Origin: an uncultured Pelagimonas sp.
GTDB lineage: Bacteria; Pseudomonadota; Alphaproteobacteria; Rhodobacterales; Rhodobacteraceae
Direction: 5' to 3'
NCBI GenBank assembly: GCA_947499735.1
Contig: CANMPP010000001.1
Location: forward strand, 1,054,001-1,118,000
DNA length: 64,000 nt
Below the pieces are notes generated by a model that had not been told where the DNA came from, did not search any database, and was given only the letters and a program-made list of their open reading frames with translations. Every line of letters begins with the position of its first letter. The stretch's first letter is position 1. Positions 27,001-34,086 of this stretch are shown one piece after another. The translations under genes were made by a program, and so were the position numbers.

Positions 27001-27582
27001 ATGTCGATGAAGGCCCTCATTCGAATAAGCATTTGGAGCGGCCTTGGGCTGGCAATGATCCTGCCCATATGGTTAGCAACCCATAGCCCGTTTTTAGCAT
27101 GGCGCGACCCGATCTACATATTCGGCTGTTTTGCCGGAATTGGAGCACTGGCGCTTTTGTTGCTGCAGCCGTTATTGGCCACCAAAGCACTGCCGGCCAT
27201 ATCGGTGCGAACATCACGTCATGTTCATCGGTTTATCGGGATAACACTGGTTTTCCTGGTGATCGCGCATGTTGCGCTGCTTTGGATGACCAGCCCGCCA
27301 GATATCATTGACGCTTTATTGTTTCGATCACCCACGCCGTTTGCCCCTTGGGGGGTGATCGCAATGCTGGGGGTGTTTCTGTCGGCGCTTCTGGTGTTTG
27401 CACGTCGCCACATTTCCATCCCTTGGCGTCAAACCCATATCGTGTTGGCTGGGGTCATCGTGACCGGCTCTGTCGGTCATGCAATTATGATCGAGGGTCT
27501 TATGGAACCAATCAGCAAGCTGTGTCTAAGCATCCTTGTTGTGCTTACGTCTGTTGTCATTCTGTTTAAGAGGCGATCGTGA
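27001..27582 (+). CDS. Ferric-reductase-like transmembrane (heme b) protein
   Basis: Integral membrane protein of 193 residues with six helices. Helix 3 has 'HRFIGITLVFLVIAHVALLWM' and helix 5 'HIVLAGVIVTGSVGHAIMI'. The paired His in each fit the two-heme ferric reductase-like (YedZ/MsrQ-type) fold. No FAD/NAD domain is present, so electrons must come from quinol or another partner. It follows the Tat-exported gene directly and likely supplies that protein with electrons (inference). The downstream gap ends at the insertion site of the IS element. Confidence 0.78.
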   Translation: MSMKALIRISIWSGLGLAMILPIWLATHSPFLAWRDPIYIFGCFAGIGALALLLLQPLLATKALPAISVRTSRHVHRFIGITLVFLVIAHVALLWMTSPPDIIDALLFRSPTPFAPWGVIAMLGVFLSALLVFARRHISIPWRQTHIVLAGVIVTGSVGHAIMIEGLMEPISKLCLSILVVLTSVVILFKRRS

Positions 27583-27632
27583 AGCCTTGTGGTTCAAGAT
27601 TATCTACTTAACGTATAATCTGTATTATGTTA

Positions 27633-27640
27633 AACATACA
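27633..27640. repeat. Left target-site duplication of the IS1595-family element
   Basis: AACATACA directly abuts the left terminal repeat; the same 8 bp abuts the right one at 29879-29886. An 8-bp duplication is the family norm. Confidence 0.92.
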
Positions 27641-27663
27641 GGGGTGTATCCCTTCAGCATACG
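27641..27663 (+). repeat. Left terminal inverted repeat of the IS
   Basis: GGGGTGTATCCCTT...CATACG matches the complement of 29856-29878 at 18 of 23 positions. Confidence 0.88.
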
Positions 27664-27721
27664 TAGTTGACGAATCTCGGAAAGGTTGAAACGATATACT
27701 CCATTGATAATGGAGATTGTT

Positions 27722-27970
27722 TTGAGCGACTTAGCAAATGGAAGTGTAAGCCTATATTTTGGATTGCATGAGGGCCAGAAGGCAGACCTTGAAGTAATTT
27801 CAAAAGCAGCTATCGAGTGGGTGAACTCGATACGTCTTGCCACCAACCTTATTGCCCCCGATGTTGAAGTGCGTGTCGAGTTCGTGAACGCTCATGAAAG
27901 TAGCCTTTCGATCAATTCCACACTCAAGTGGCTGGGGCCGTTGAAAGCAAAATCAAGTACCCAAAATTAA
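27722..27970 (+). CDS. IS passenger ORF 1, N-terminal piece of a possibly split protein
   Basis: Product of 82 residues (MSDLANGSVSLYFGLHEGQ...). The start is a TTG with GGAG 6 nt upstream; an ATG 12 bp earlier lacks a ribosome site. Hydrophilic, predicted mixed alpha/beta, with 'VEVRVEFVNAHESSLSINSTL'. The reading frame ends 43 bp inside the next ORF. At 27934-27937 a GGGG run would allow a -1 shift from CTG-GGG directly into the frame of ORF 2, giving one protein of about 282 residues. The two ORFs may thus be one gene broken by an indel or joined by frameshifting. Function unknown. Confidence 0.6.
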   Translation: MSDLANGSVSLYFGLHEGQKADLEVISKAAIEWVNSIRLATNLIAPDVEVRVEFVNAHESSLSINSTLKWLGPLKAKSSTQN

Positions 27971-28569
27971 CCAAGTATGCGGTTGCTTTGGCTGTTTTCC
28001 TTGCAATAGATGCCGGTCCCTCAGCCGACTTTTGGTTGGGTGGGCCTGACACCATAGAGCTTGATGAAACAGACCGGCAGCTTTTTGAAAAATTGCTCGA
28101 AAAAATGTCTGAGTCCCCTGAGATTAAGGCGACAAACCGTAGATTTTTTAAAATATTAACTCATGATCCTGCCGTTAGTAGTGTCGGCATATGCGAAGCT
28201 TCGGGGCAAGACCTTGCCTTTAGTGTGCCTAGTGAGCAATTTGCAGAACGTACTGGCCTTTGGGACCAAGAAGATGAGCCCGACATAAGAACGAGCGAAC
28301 GAGTTTCAGATGTCATATTGGACCGCCCAAATCTCAGCGAACGCGACTTGGCGTGGACCTTCACAGATGTTGCTACAGGATTGCCATTTACCGCCAAGAT
28401 GCGAGACGACTACTTTGCAAAGTCAATTTTGGAGGGAGGCGTGAACGAAAACTTGCGGCAAGGAATTGAAATGCAGATACATATCTCTTTCAAAGAGAAA
28501 TTCTCTGACGGGGAATGGCGACCAGTTAAAGGGACAATCCAAGTCCTAAGAGTCACGCCCACGCTTTAG
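27928..28569 (+). CDS. IS passenger ORF 2, unknown function, one membrane segment
   Basis: Up to 213 residues from a GTG at 27928, which has no good ribosome site. One hydrophobic stretch (YAVALAVFLAIDAG) lies near the N-terminus. An acidic, helical domain follows ('DETDRQLFEKLLEKMSESPEIKATNRRFFKIL'), then a mixed region ('DLAWTFTDVATGLPFTAKMRD') and a beta-rich end. It has no catalytic motif that I recognise. Codon use is more AT-rich than in host genes. It probably forms the C-terminal part of the protein begun by ORF 1, either by frameshift or by coupled translation. Its 3' end overlaps the small minus-strand membrane gene by 24 bp. Confidence 0.6.
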   Translation: MAGAVESKIKYPKLTKYAVALAVFLAIDAGPSADFWLGGPDTIELDETDRQLFEKLLEKMSESPEIKATNRRFFKILTHDPAVSSVGICEASGQDLAFSVPSEQFAERTGLWDQEDEPDIRTSERVSDVILDRPNLSERDLAWTFTDVATGLPFTAKMRDDYFAKSILEGGVNENLRQGIEMQIHISFKEKFSDGEWRPVKGTIQVLRVTPTL

Positions 28570-28740
28570 TTTCCTGAACCCGCCTGATACTAGTAAAAAA
28601 GCCACGATAACCACAAAAGCGATGGGGGTAACGGTATACACCACAGCAGGGAAATGCGAGCGTGCAACTAACAAAAGCACGACTACCGCAGCGATCTGCA
28701 ATACACTTAACCCAAGCCTTTGATAAATATGGTTCTTCAT
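28546..28740 (-). CDS. IS passenger: small two-helix membrane protein
   Basis: Product of 64 residues with two hydrophobic helices (LSVLQIAAVVVLLLVA and VVYTVTPIAFVVIVAFLLV) and a basic tail (RKLKRGRDS). AAAGGG lies 8-9 nt before the ATG. It is convergent with ORF 2, overlapping it by 24 bp. Function unknown; no homologue recognised. Confidence 0.5.
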   Translation of the reverse strand: MKNHIYQRLGLSVLQIAAVVVLLLVARSHFPAVVYTVTPIAFVVIVAFLLVSGGFRKLKRGRDS

Positions 28741-28851
28741 GACGGTGACCCTTTGCGCCCGTTACTATTACCATATAAGACGCTGCTTTGTCAACTCAAG
28801 GCCTAACTAACATGCTGAAAATAAACAGATAAATACATCGGGATAGCTTTT

Positions 28852-29022
28852 ATGCCCAACCTTAAAGACGCCCGAAAGGGCAAGATTGAAGACTTCATCA
28901 AGGAACACGAGATTGACCCAGATGGCGACCTCGACAAGCTAGACGCCCTGATTAAGCGCCCAACTCAGGAAATCGTGAAAGCAACTCGGAAAGCATCACC
29001 TCCGGAGTCGTCCGACGATTGA
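28852..29022 (+). CDS. IS passenger: small acidic/charged protein
   Basis: Product of 56 residues, MPNLKDARKGKIEDFIKEHE..., ending PPESSDD. It is helical and highly charged with no Cys. It starts about 110 bp after the small membrane gene and overlaps the 3' end of the antisense transposase gene by 71 bp. Small proteins starting MPNLKDA are, as far as I recall, seen beside other alphaproteobacterial transposases, which would make it a regular part of such elements; this needs a search. Function unknown. Confidence 0.55.
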   Translation: MPNLKDARKGKIEDFIKEHEIDPDGDLDKLDALIKRPTQEIVKATRKASPPESSDD

Positions 29023-29830
29023 AACGGTACTCAAACTCTTTGACGTAGGCTTCAAGATACTTGGGCGACACATTGTTGTGCGTGCCTTTCAATGAGCGCT
29101 TCAAGTGCCCAAAGAAGTTCTCGATTGAGTTGGTCGTTTCGCCGTTAGGGCCAACATATTCGTCTTGCGAATGGTTCACCGTCTTGTGCGTATAGCGGGA
29201 TACATCGACCGCCTTGTTGTAGGTGCGCAGTTCATCAGTGTGAATTTCAGTACCATCCGCAATATTGCTGTTGATTTGAGGCATCAAAGAGCCGCGCGTT
29301 TGGTCAGGAACCACTTTCAGCATCACATCGCCGCCACGCTCCATCATGCCCATCACAACGGTTTTGCGCTTGCGCCAATCCATGCCGGTTGTTTTGCCAC
29401 CGACAAACGTTTCGTCAATCTCCACAACAGCGCCAGTGCCACCTAGAGGGGCTTCGCCATCAACTTCGGCCATGTGCTCACGGATCAGCTTCGCCATGCG
29501 CCAAGCAGTTTTGTATGTCACGCCAAGTTGGCGCTGCAATTCCTTGCCGCTTACGCCGTGCTTGGACGTGGTGAACAGAAAGATCGCATAGAACCAAAGT
29601 TGCAAAGGTGTGCGACTTTTTTCAAAGATGGAGCCAACCATTGGATGGATGTGGTGACCACACCACTGGCAGGAATAAGCCTGTTCTGACTGCAAGCGAT
29701 ACCACTTAGCGGCCCGCTTGCATTTAGGACATTCGTGGCCCTGACCAAAGCGAACATTAAACAAATGCTCAAGACATGCTTCGTCTGTAGGGAATTGCTT
29801 GAAGAACTGGCGGACGTTTGTCTGTTTCAT
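28952..29830 (-). CDS. IS1595 family (ISXO2-like) transposase
   Basis: DDE-type transposase of 292 residues, intact. An N-terminal zinc ribbon has CPKC (C34, C37) and CQWC (C54, C57). It is followed by a helix-turn-helix ('GVSGKELQRQLGVTYKTAWRMAKLIRE') and the catalytic core: D139 in 'VVEIDETFVGGK', D199 in 'IHTDEL', and E237 in 'NSIENFF'. 'GHLKRSLKGTHNNVSPKYLEAYVKEFEYRFNRR' is a family hallmark. The start lies 48 bp inside the right end of the element, so the promoter must lie in or near the terminal repeat. Confidence 0.95.
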   Translation of the reverse strand: MKQTNVRQFFKQFPTDEACLEHLFNVRFGQGHECPKCKRAAKWYRLQSEQAYSCQWCGHHIHPMVGSIFEKSRTPLQLWFYAIFLFTTSKHGVSGKELQRQLGVTYKTAWRMAKLIREHMAEVDGEAPLGGTGAVVEIDETFVGGKTTGMDWRKRKTVVMGMMERGGDVMLKVVPDQTRGSLMPQINSNIADGTEIHTDELRTYNKAVDVSRYTHKTVNHSQDEYVGPNGETTNSIENFFGHLKRSLKGTHNNVSPKYLEAYVKEFEYRFNRRTTPEVMLSELLSRFPELGA

Positions 29831-29855
29831 GCATTATAAATAGGATTTTTACCAC

Positions 29856-29878
29856 CGTATGTCAAGGGGATAAACCCC
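29856..29878 (-). repeat. Right terminal inverted repeat of the IS
   Basis: Read on the minus strand it starts GGGGTTTATCCCCTT and matches the left end at 18 of 23 positions. Confidence 0.88.
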
Positions 29879-29886
29879 AACATACA
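29879..29886. repeat. Right target-site duplication of the IS
   Basis: AACATACA, identical to 27633-27640. Confidence 0.92.
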
Positions 29887-30009
29887 GGTCGTTCATGAAC
29901 TTTAAAGCAAGAACCACTGCCATCCATTCAATTAATGCTTATTCAATTGATCGAGCAACTAACATTAGATAGCTTTTGCAAAACCTAAAAAATTGACTTC
30001 TGGATAGCT

Positions 30010-30771
30010 ATGAAACCATCACTCCTGAACGATTTAACCGAAATGACCAACACGAACAGTGTTGATCGACTGTGGAACGATCACTGTGAACGCATGGCCG
30101 CCTATGGGTTCGATCGTTTGATCTATGGTTTTACTTTGTTTAGCACGCAAACATCTTTGGGAGATCCAAACGAATTTCTCGTTCTCTCTAATCATGGGCG
30201 CGACTATTTGGACGGTTTTGTTGAAGGCGGCCTTTATCGCGATGCGCCTATGGTCAATTGGGCGATGTCACATGCTGGCGCATCCAGTTGGCGCCGTGTT
30301 GGCGATAAATTACAACTCGGTGAACTGTCGCCAAAGATGTTAAAAGTAATCGAGTTCAATTTTTCTCACAACGTCACTGCGGGCTATTCGATCAGTTTCA
30401 AAACCGTCTCAAGCCGTACCAGAGCGGCAATTTCTTTGGCTGGCAAAGTTGGACTAAGCCAGGATGATGTCGATGCGATTTGGGACGAGTTCGGTACCGA
30501 AATCGTCCTTCTCAACAATCTCATGCATCTTAAGATCATGACATTGCCTCAACCGATGCCCAACCAAAGCCTGACAGCCCGGCAGCGAGAAACACTGGAA
30601 TGGGTTGGCGATGGAAAAACGATGCAAGATATCGCGATCATTATGGGGCTCACCCAAGCAACCGTTGAAAAACATCTGCGTCTTGCTCGAGAAACTTTGA
30701 ACGTCGATACAACCGCACAAGCCGTGACAAAAGCAGCGTTCCAGAATCAGATATATGTTTTGAAGTCCTAA
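30010..30771 (+). CDS. LuxR-family regulator with autoinducer-binding domain (LuxR solo)
   Basis: Transcription factor of 253 residues. The first 170 form a PAS-like autoinducer domain ('HCERMAAYGFDRLIYGFTLF', 'YRDAPMVNWAMSHAGASSWRR'). Residues about 185-245 form the GerE helix-turn-helix ('LTARQRETLEWVGDGKTMQDIAIIMGLTQATVEKHLRLARETLNV'). No luxI synthase lies nearby, so it may sense signals made elsewhere in the genome or by other cells. The IS inserted 130 bp upstream could have altered its expression. No lux-box-like dyad was found just upstream. Confidence 0.88.
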   Translation: MKPSLLNDLTEMTNTNSVDRLWNDHCERMAAYGFDRLIYGFTLFSTQTSLGDPNEFLVLSNHGRDYLDGFVEGGLYRDAPMVNWAMSHAGASSWRRVGDKLQLGELSPKMLKVIEFNFSHNVTAGYSISFKTVSSRTRAAISLAGKVGLSQDDVDAIWDEFGTEIVLLNNLMHLKIMTLPQPMPNQSLTARQRETLEWVGDGKTMQDIAIIMGLTQATVEKHLRLARETLNVDTTAQAVTKAAFQNQIYVLKS

Positions 30772-30833
30772 TTGGGTCAATTGAAGCGCTTTAATCCCCT
30801 ATTGACTGCAATTGCGCATAGAAATTAAACTTT

Positions 30834-30853
30834 AAGTTGTGAGAAATACAACT
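30834..30853 (+). terminator. Weak hairpin after the luxR gene
   Basis: AAGTTGT-GAGAAAT-ACAACTT followed by TT. It is AT-rich, so only a modest terminator. Confidence 0.4.
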
Positions 30854-30974
30854 TTTCCGTGAAATTAAGCAACATTACTTAATTTATTTACGGAGAATTG
30901 TCGAAGTCGGGAATTCCACACTTCCGGCTCCCACGTAAAATTGTCATTATATCCTCAGTTCCGTGAGTGGTGGC

Positions 30975-31200
30975 TTTTTTGGCCATGGAGCATTGGATAG
31001 ATACCCTGGAGATTACCAGGCCCTGTCAATCTTCCGGCATTGCCGGTGCCGGTCCAGGTGAATTATTTTCGTTCATTTGGGCCGGCTCTTTCACGGAGTT
31101 GGTTTTGAAATACCGTCGGGAAAAGACGTGTCCCAATGTCTCCCCTAGCTTCCCGGCTGTTATGGGGTCGTCCCGCTATATTTAAGGGGCGGCCCCAGTT
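30975..31200 (+). ncRNA. Candidate structured non-coding RNA between luxR and tsf
   Basis: A series of hairpins fills this gap: CCTGG/CCAGG (31005-31020), CCGGCA/TGCCGG (31034-31046), a 15-bp stem GCCGGTCCAGGTGAA/TTCATTTGGGCCGGC (31048-31086) and a 12-bp stem TGGGGTCGTCCC/GGGGCGGCCCCA (31163-31197). The last two pair fully only if G-U wobbles are allowed on the plus strand; on the minus strand they would be A-C mismatches. This points to plus-strand RNA. The final hairpin could end it. A 72-codon ORF (30967-31185) overlaps but has no supporting features. No known RNA family was recognised. Confidence 0.45.
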
Positions 31201-31230
31201 TCAAAGCTTACTCCGTTTTGGATTTCAAAT

Positions 31231-31268
31231 CGCAAACAAAAGAAAAGGCAGGACGAAACCGCCCTGCC
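31231..31268 (-). terminator. Rho-independent terminator after tsf
   Basis: On the minus strand, stem GGCAGGGCG/CGTCCTGCC with a GTTT loop, followed by TTTTCTTTTG. Confidence 0.85.
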
Positions 31269-31327
31269 CTCTATGTGATGTCAAATTATTCGGACTGGTT
31301 TACACCAGTCCCAAAATTCGGCTGACG

Positions 31328-32203
31328 TTAGCCCTGAGCAACTTTTGCAACTTCAGCTGCAAAGTCTTCTTCTTTTTTCTCGATGCCTTCGCCAACTTGC
31401 ATGCGAACATAGCCAACGATTTCCGCACCTGCTTCTTTCGCAGCTTGCTCAACCGTGATGTCTGGGTTCAACACGAAACCTTGGCCCAGCAGCGTCACCT
31501 CAGCCATGAATTTCTTCATACGGCCAACGATCATCTTTTCGATAACCGCATCTGGTTTGCCGGACTCTTTCGCGATGTCGATCTGAACTTGCTTTTCTTT
31601 CTCAACGATCGCTGGGTCTAGATCCGCTTCGGACAATGCAGATGGGTTTGCCGCTGCAATGTGCATCGCAACCTGCCTACCAAAAGATTCGTCGCCACCT
31701 TTCAGCGCAACCAGAACACCAATCTGGCCCATGCCAGTGGTCGCAGCATTGTGCACATATGATGCAACAACGTCACCTTCCACAGTCGCCATGCGGCGCA
31801 ATGTCATGTGCTCGCCGATTTTCGCAACGGCGTCAGTGATGTTTTCGGAAACTGGTTTGCCGTTCAGATCCGCCGCACCAAGCGCTTCAACATCTGCTAC
31901 AGACAAAGCAGCGGATGCGATGCCGCCAACCAATGTTTGGAATTCAGCGTTTTTCGCAACGAAGTCGGTTTCAGAGTTAACTTCAACCGCAACACCTTTG
32001 CCGCCGTCAACTGCAACAGCAACCAGACCTTCCGCTGCCGTACGGCCGGATTTCTTAGCGGCTTTGGCCAGACCTTTGGTGCGCAACCAGTCGATTGCTG
32101 CTTCCAGATCGCCATCATTTTCGGTCAACGCTTTTTTGGCATCCATCATGCCCGCGCCTGTCATTTCGCGCAGTTCTTTAACCTGTGCTGCTGTGATCGC
32201 CAT
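31328..32203 (-). CDS. tsf: Translation elongation factor Ts
   Basis: Nucleotide exchange factor for EF-Tu. It has 291 residues, starting '[32 protein letters not shown]' with the expected UBA-like domain. '[12 protein letters not shown]' (the TDFV motif that contacts EF-Tu) and '[10 protein letters not shown]' follow. An AAGGAGAG site precedes the ATG. It lies downstream of rpsB, as in most bacteria, with a 164-bp gap containing a long inverted repeat. Confidence 0.97.
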   Translation of the reverse strand: MAITAAQVKELREMTGAGMMDAKKALTENDGDLEAAIDWLRTKGLAKAAKKSGRTAAEGLVAVAVDGGKGVAVEVNSETDFVAKNAEFQTLVGGIASAALSVADVEALGAADLNGKPVSENITDAVAKIGEHMTLRRMATVEGDVVASYVHNAATTGMGQIGVLVALKGGDESFGRQVAMHIAAANPSALSEADLDPAIVEKEKQVQIDIAKESGKPDAVIEKMIVGRMKKFMAEVTLLGQGFVLNPDITVEQAAKEAGAEIVGYVRMQVGEGIEKKEEDFAAEVAKVAQG

Positions 32204-32319
32204 GGCTTGGCTCTCCTTGTAATTCGCAATGTTGCAAGTTTCGTGCCGGTTGGTCTATCGACCTTAGGACCATCCTGACAAAAGGATGTGACGCCCCGGC
32301 TCATGTCACGTCTGCATGT

Positions 32320-32358
32320 CGGTTTTGCGACAGTTTGAAAAAACGGGCCGCAAAACCG
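32320..32358 (-). promoter_or_regulatory. Inverted repeat between rpsB and tsf
   Basis: CGGTTTTGCG and CGCAAAACCG form a perfect 10-bp stem with a 19-nt loop that contains GCCCGTTTTTT on the minus strand. It starts 9 bp after the rpsB stop and may attenuate tsf or protect the rpsB mRNA. Confidence 0.5.
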
Positions 32359-32367
32359 AAAATTGGC

Positions 32368-33135
32368 TTACGCTTCGGCTGGTGCTTCAGTCAGTTCTTC
32401 TTCTGACATTTCTTCCAGTGCGCCCAGATCAACGCCTGCTGCACCCAATTGTGCAGACATGCCGTCCAGAGCTGCACGTGCAGCCAAGTCGCAGTAAAGA
32501 GAAATCGCACGAGATGCGTCATCGTTGCCTGGGATGATGTAATCAACACCGGCTGGTGAGCAGTTCGTGTCAACAACACCAACAACTGGGATGCCCAGTT
32601 TGTTTGCTTCAGCAACAGCCAGAGCTTCTTTTTTCACGTCGATGACGAACAGCAGATCAGGAACGCCGCCCATTTCGCGGATACCGCCCAGAGACGCTTG
32701 CAATTTGCCCTGGTCGCGCTCCATGTTCAGACGCTCTTTTTTCGTCAGACCTTCAGCGCCGGATTCCATTTGCTCGTCGATGGTGCGCAGACGCTGGATG
32801 GACTGAGAAACAGTCTGCCAGTTTGTCAGCGTGCCGCCCAACCAGCGGTGGTTCATGTAATATTGTGCGCATTTCTCAGCTGCTTCAGCAACTGGACCTG
32901 CCGCCTGGCGCTTGGTGCCAACGAACAGAACACGACCGCCTTTTGCGACGGTTTCACGGATCACGTTCAGCGCCGCGTCCAACATTGGAACGGTCTGTGT
33001 CAGGTCCATGATGTGGATGCCATTGCGCGAACCGTAGATGAATTCGCCCATACGTGGGTTCCAGCGCTGTGTCTGGTGACCAAAGTGAACGCCTGCTTCC
33101 AGCAGCTGGCGCATTGTGAACTCGGGAAGAGCCAT
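32368..33135 (-). CDS. rpsB: 30S ribosomal protein S2
   Basis: Ribosomal small-subunit protein. It has 255 residues with '[38 protein letters not shown]' and '[49 protein letters not shown]'. The start is the Met of MALPEFTM with AAAGGAAA upstream; the frame runs 84 bp further, but that part is leader. The gene heads the rpsB-tsf unit. Confidence 0.97.
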   Translation of the reverse strand: MALPEFTMRQLLEAGVHFGHQTQRWNPRMGEFIYGSRNGIHIMDLTQTVPMLDAALNVIRETVAKGGRVLFVGTKRQAAGPVAEAAEKCAQYYMNHRWLGGTLTNWQTVSQSIQRLRTIDEQMESGAEGLTKKERLNMERDQGKLQASLGGIREMGGVPDLLFVIDVKKEALAVAEANKLGIPVVGVVDTNCSPAGVDYIIPGNDDASRAISLYCDLAARAALDGMSAQLGAAGVDLGALEEMSEEELTEAPAEA

Positions 33136-33188
33136 GCTATTTCCTTTCCGGTTTATGCCTTGGCGAAGGGTGAGGGGCATTTTTTCGT

Positions 33189-33211
33189 CCAGATTTGTTA
33201 GACAAATCCAG
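33189..33211 (-). promoter_or_regulatory. Hairpin in the rpsB leader
   Basis: CTGGATTTGT and ACAAATCTGG (minus strand) pair over 10 bp around a 3-nt loop, about 55 nt before the rpsB start. S2 represses its own mRNA in other bacteria, so this could be part of such a site. Confidence 0.4.
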
Positions 33212-33291
33212 AACCCCAACCGGTGGACCTTTTAGGATGTCTCCCCAAAACGGCCCGCCTTCGCCTGCGAAGTGTGCGGGGTCATTACCGC

Positions 33292-33310
33292 CCCTGCCCC
33301 ATATTTGCAA
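33292..33310 (-). promoter_or_regulatory. Likely promoter of rpsB-tsf
   Basis: Partly visible sigma70-type elements on the minus strand: TTGCAA (33305-33310) and TAATGA (33292-33297). Counting on the minus strand the spacer is 7 nt between the boxes as given, so only one of them may be real; the promoter position is tentative. It lies about 160 bp upstream of the rpsB start. Confidence 0.2.
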
Positions 33311-33364
33311 GGCTAAATTTTGACTTTGATATCCATATTCCAAACCCAATCCTGAAAGGCGGGT

Positions 33365-33985
33365 TTAGACAAGTGATGTCACCCACAGGATGGTTGCGTC
33401 TTCGGGGGAAATCGAAACGACATTATGGCCCATTTCGCCATCGTAATAGGCACTATCGCCACGCTTCATTTCAATAGGTTCGTAGAATTCGGTGTAGAGG
33501 CGCACAACGCCTGTCAAAACATATAGGAATTCTTCGCCTTCATGGCGCACCCAGCCGTCAAATTCATCCATGGACCGGGCCCGGATCCGGGCGTGATAAG
33601 GCAACATTTGCTTTTGCGTCAACGAATTGGCCAGAAGATGGTGTTCATATGTCGTTGTGACGGTATGTGTCCCTTCGCCCATTCGGTTGGATGTCAAACG
33701 TCCGTTCACAGCCGCTTTTTGCGCTGGCGTGAACAATTGCGGCACGGAAATATCCAGACCTTCGGCCAGCTTTTTCAATGCATCATAGGTTGGCGACATT
33801 TGTCCGTTTTCAATTTTGGACAATGTAGACCGTGCCATACCGGCCTGTGTGGCCGCCTGCTCTAGCGTCCAACTGCGCGCTTTGCGCAACTCACGCACGC
33901 GTTCACCTAGATCGACGGGCTTGCTCAGCTCGTTTTGGCCATTTTCACGCGCGATGCGAATTAAGTTTTTTGGATCTGAACTCAT
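33365..33985 (-). CDS. XRE-type regulator with C-terminal cupin domain
   Basis: DNA-binding regulator of 206 residues. The helix-turn-helix is at about 28-82 ('VRELRKARSWTLEQAATQAGMARSTLSKIENGQMSPTYDALKKLA'). The cupin barrel is at about 135-200 ('VRHEGEEFLYVLTGVVRLYTEFYEPIEMKRGDSAYYDGEMGHNV') with the metal-binding His/Glu pattern partly kept. Family members often control amine, amino-acid or sulfur metabolism in response to a small ligand. It is divergent from the dsbA-like gene, whose control is a natural guess. Confidence 0.87.
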   Translation of the reverse strand: MSSDPKNLIRIARENGQNELSKPVDLGERVRELRKARSWTLEQAATQAGMARSTLSKIENGQMSPTYDALKKLAEGLDISVPQLFTPAQKAAVNGRLTSNRMGEGTHTVTTTYEHHLLANSLTQKQMLPYHARIRARSMDEFDGWVRHEGEEFLYVLTGVVRLYTEFYEPIEMKRGDSAYYDGEMGHNVVSISPEDATILWVTSLV

Positions 33986-34086
33986 GTCGAGAACCTATAC
34001 GGATCTGTGACCACCCCCGCAAGTTCCGCCCCTCGCCTTTTATAGACTTTCGGACTAAGAAGGCCGAAACATAGGCGAGGCAAAGC

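Larger units (their letters stand above)
27641..29878. mobile_element. IS1595-family insertion sequence with passenger genes (2,238 bp)
   Basis: The ends are GGGGTGTATCCC (left) and the complement of GGATAAACCCC (right), giving 23-bp terminal inverted repeats with 18 matches. Both ends are flanked by the 8-bp duplication AACATACA, so the borders are exact to the base. The transposase (minus strand) occupies the right third and is intact. The left two thirds hold four other ORFs: an overlapping pair on plus, a small membrane protein on minus and a small acidic protein on plus. The IS1595 family is known to include members with passenger genes. The element sits between a ferric-reductase-like gene and a luxR gene, and breaks no obvious ORF. 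The unchanged duplications suggest recent insertion. Confidence 0.9.

Noticed and set aside
30967-31185. 72-codon ORF in the luxR-tsf gap
   Set aside because: No ribosome site or family match, and its span coincides with strong RNA hairpins; kept only as part of the ncRNA candidate.
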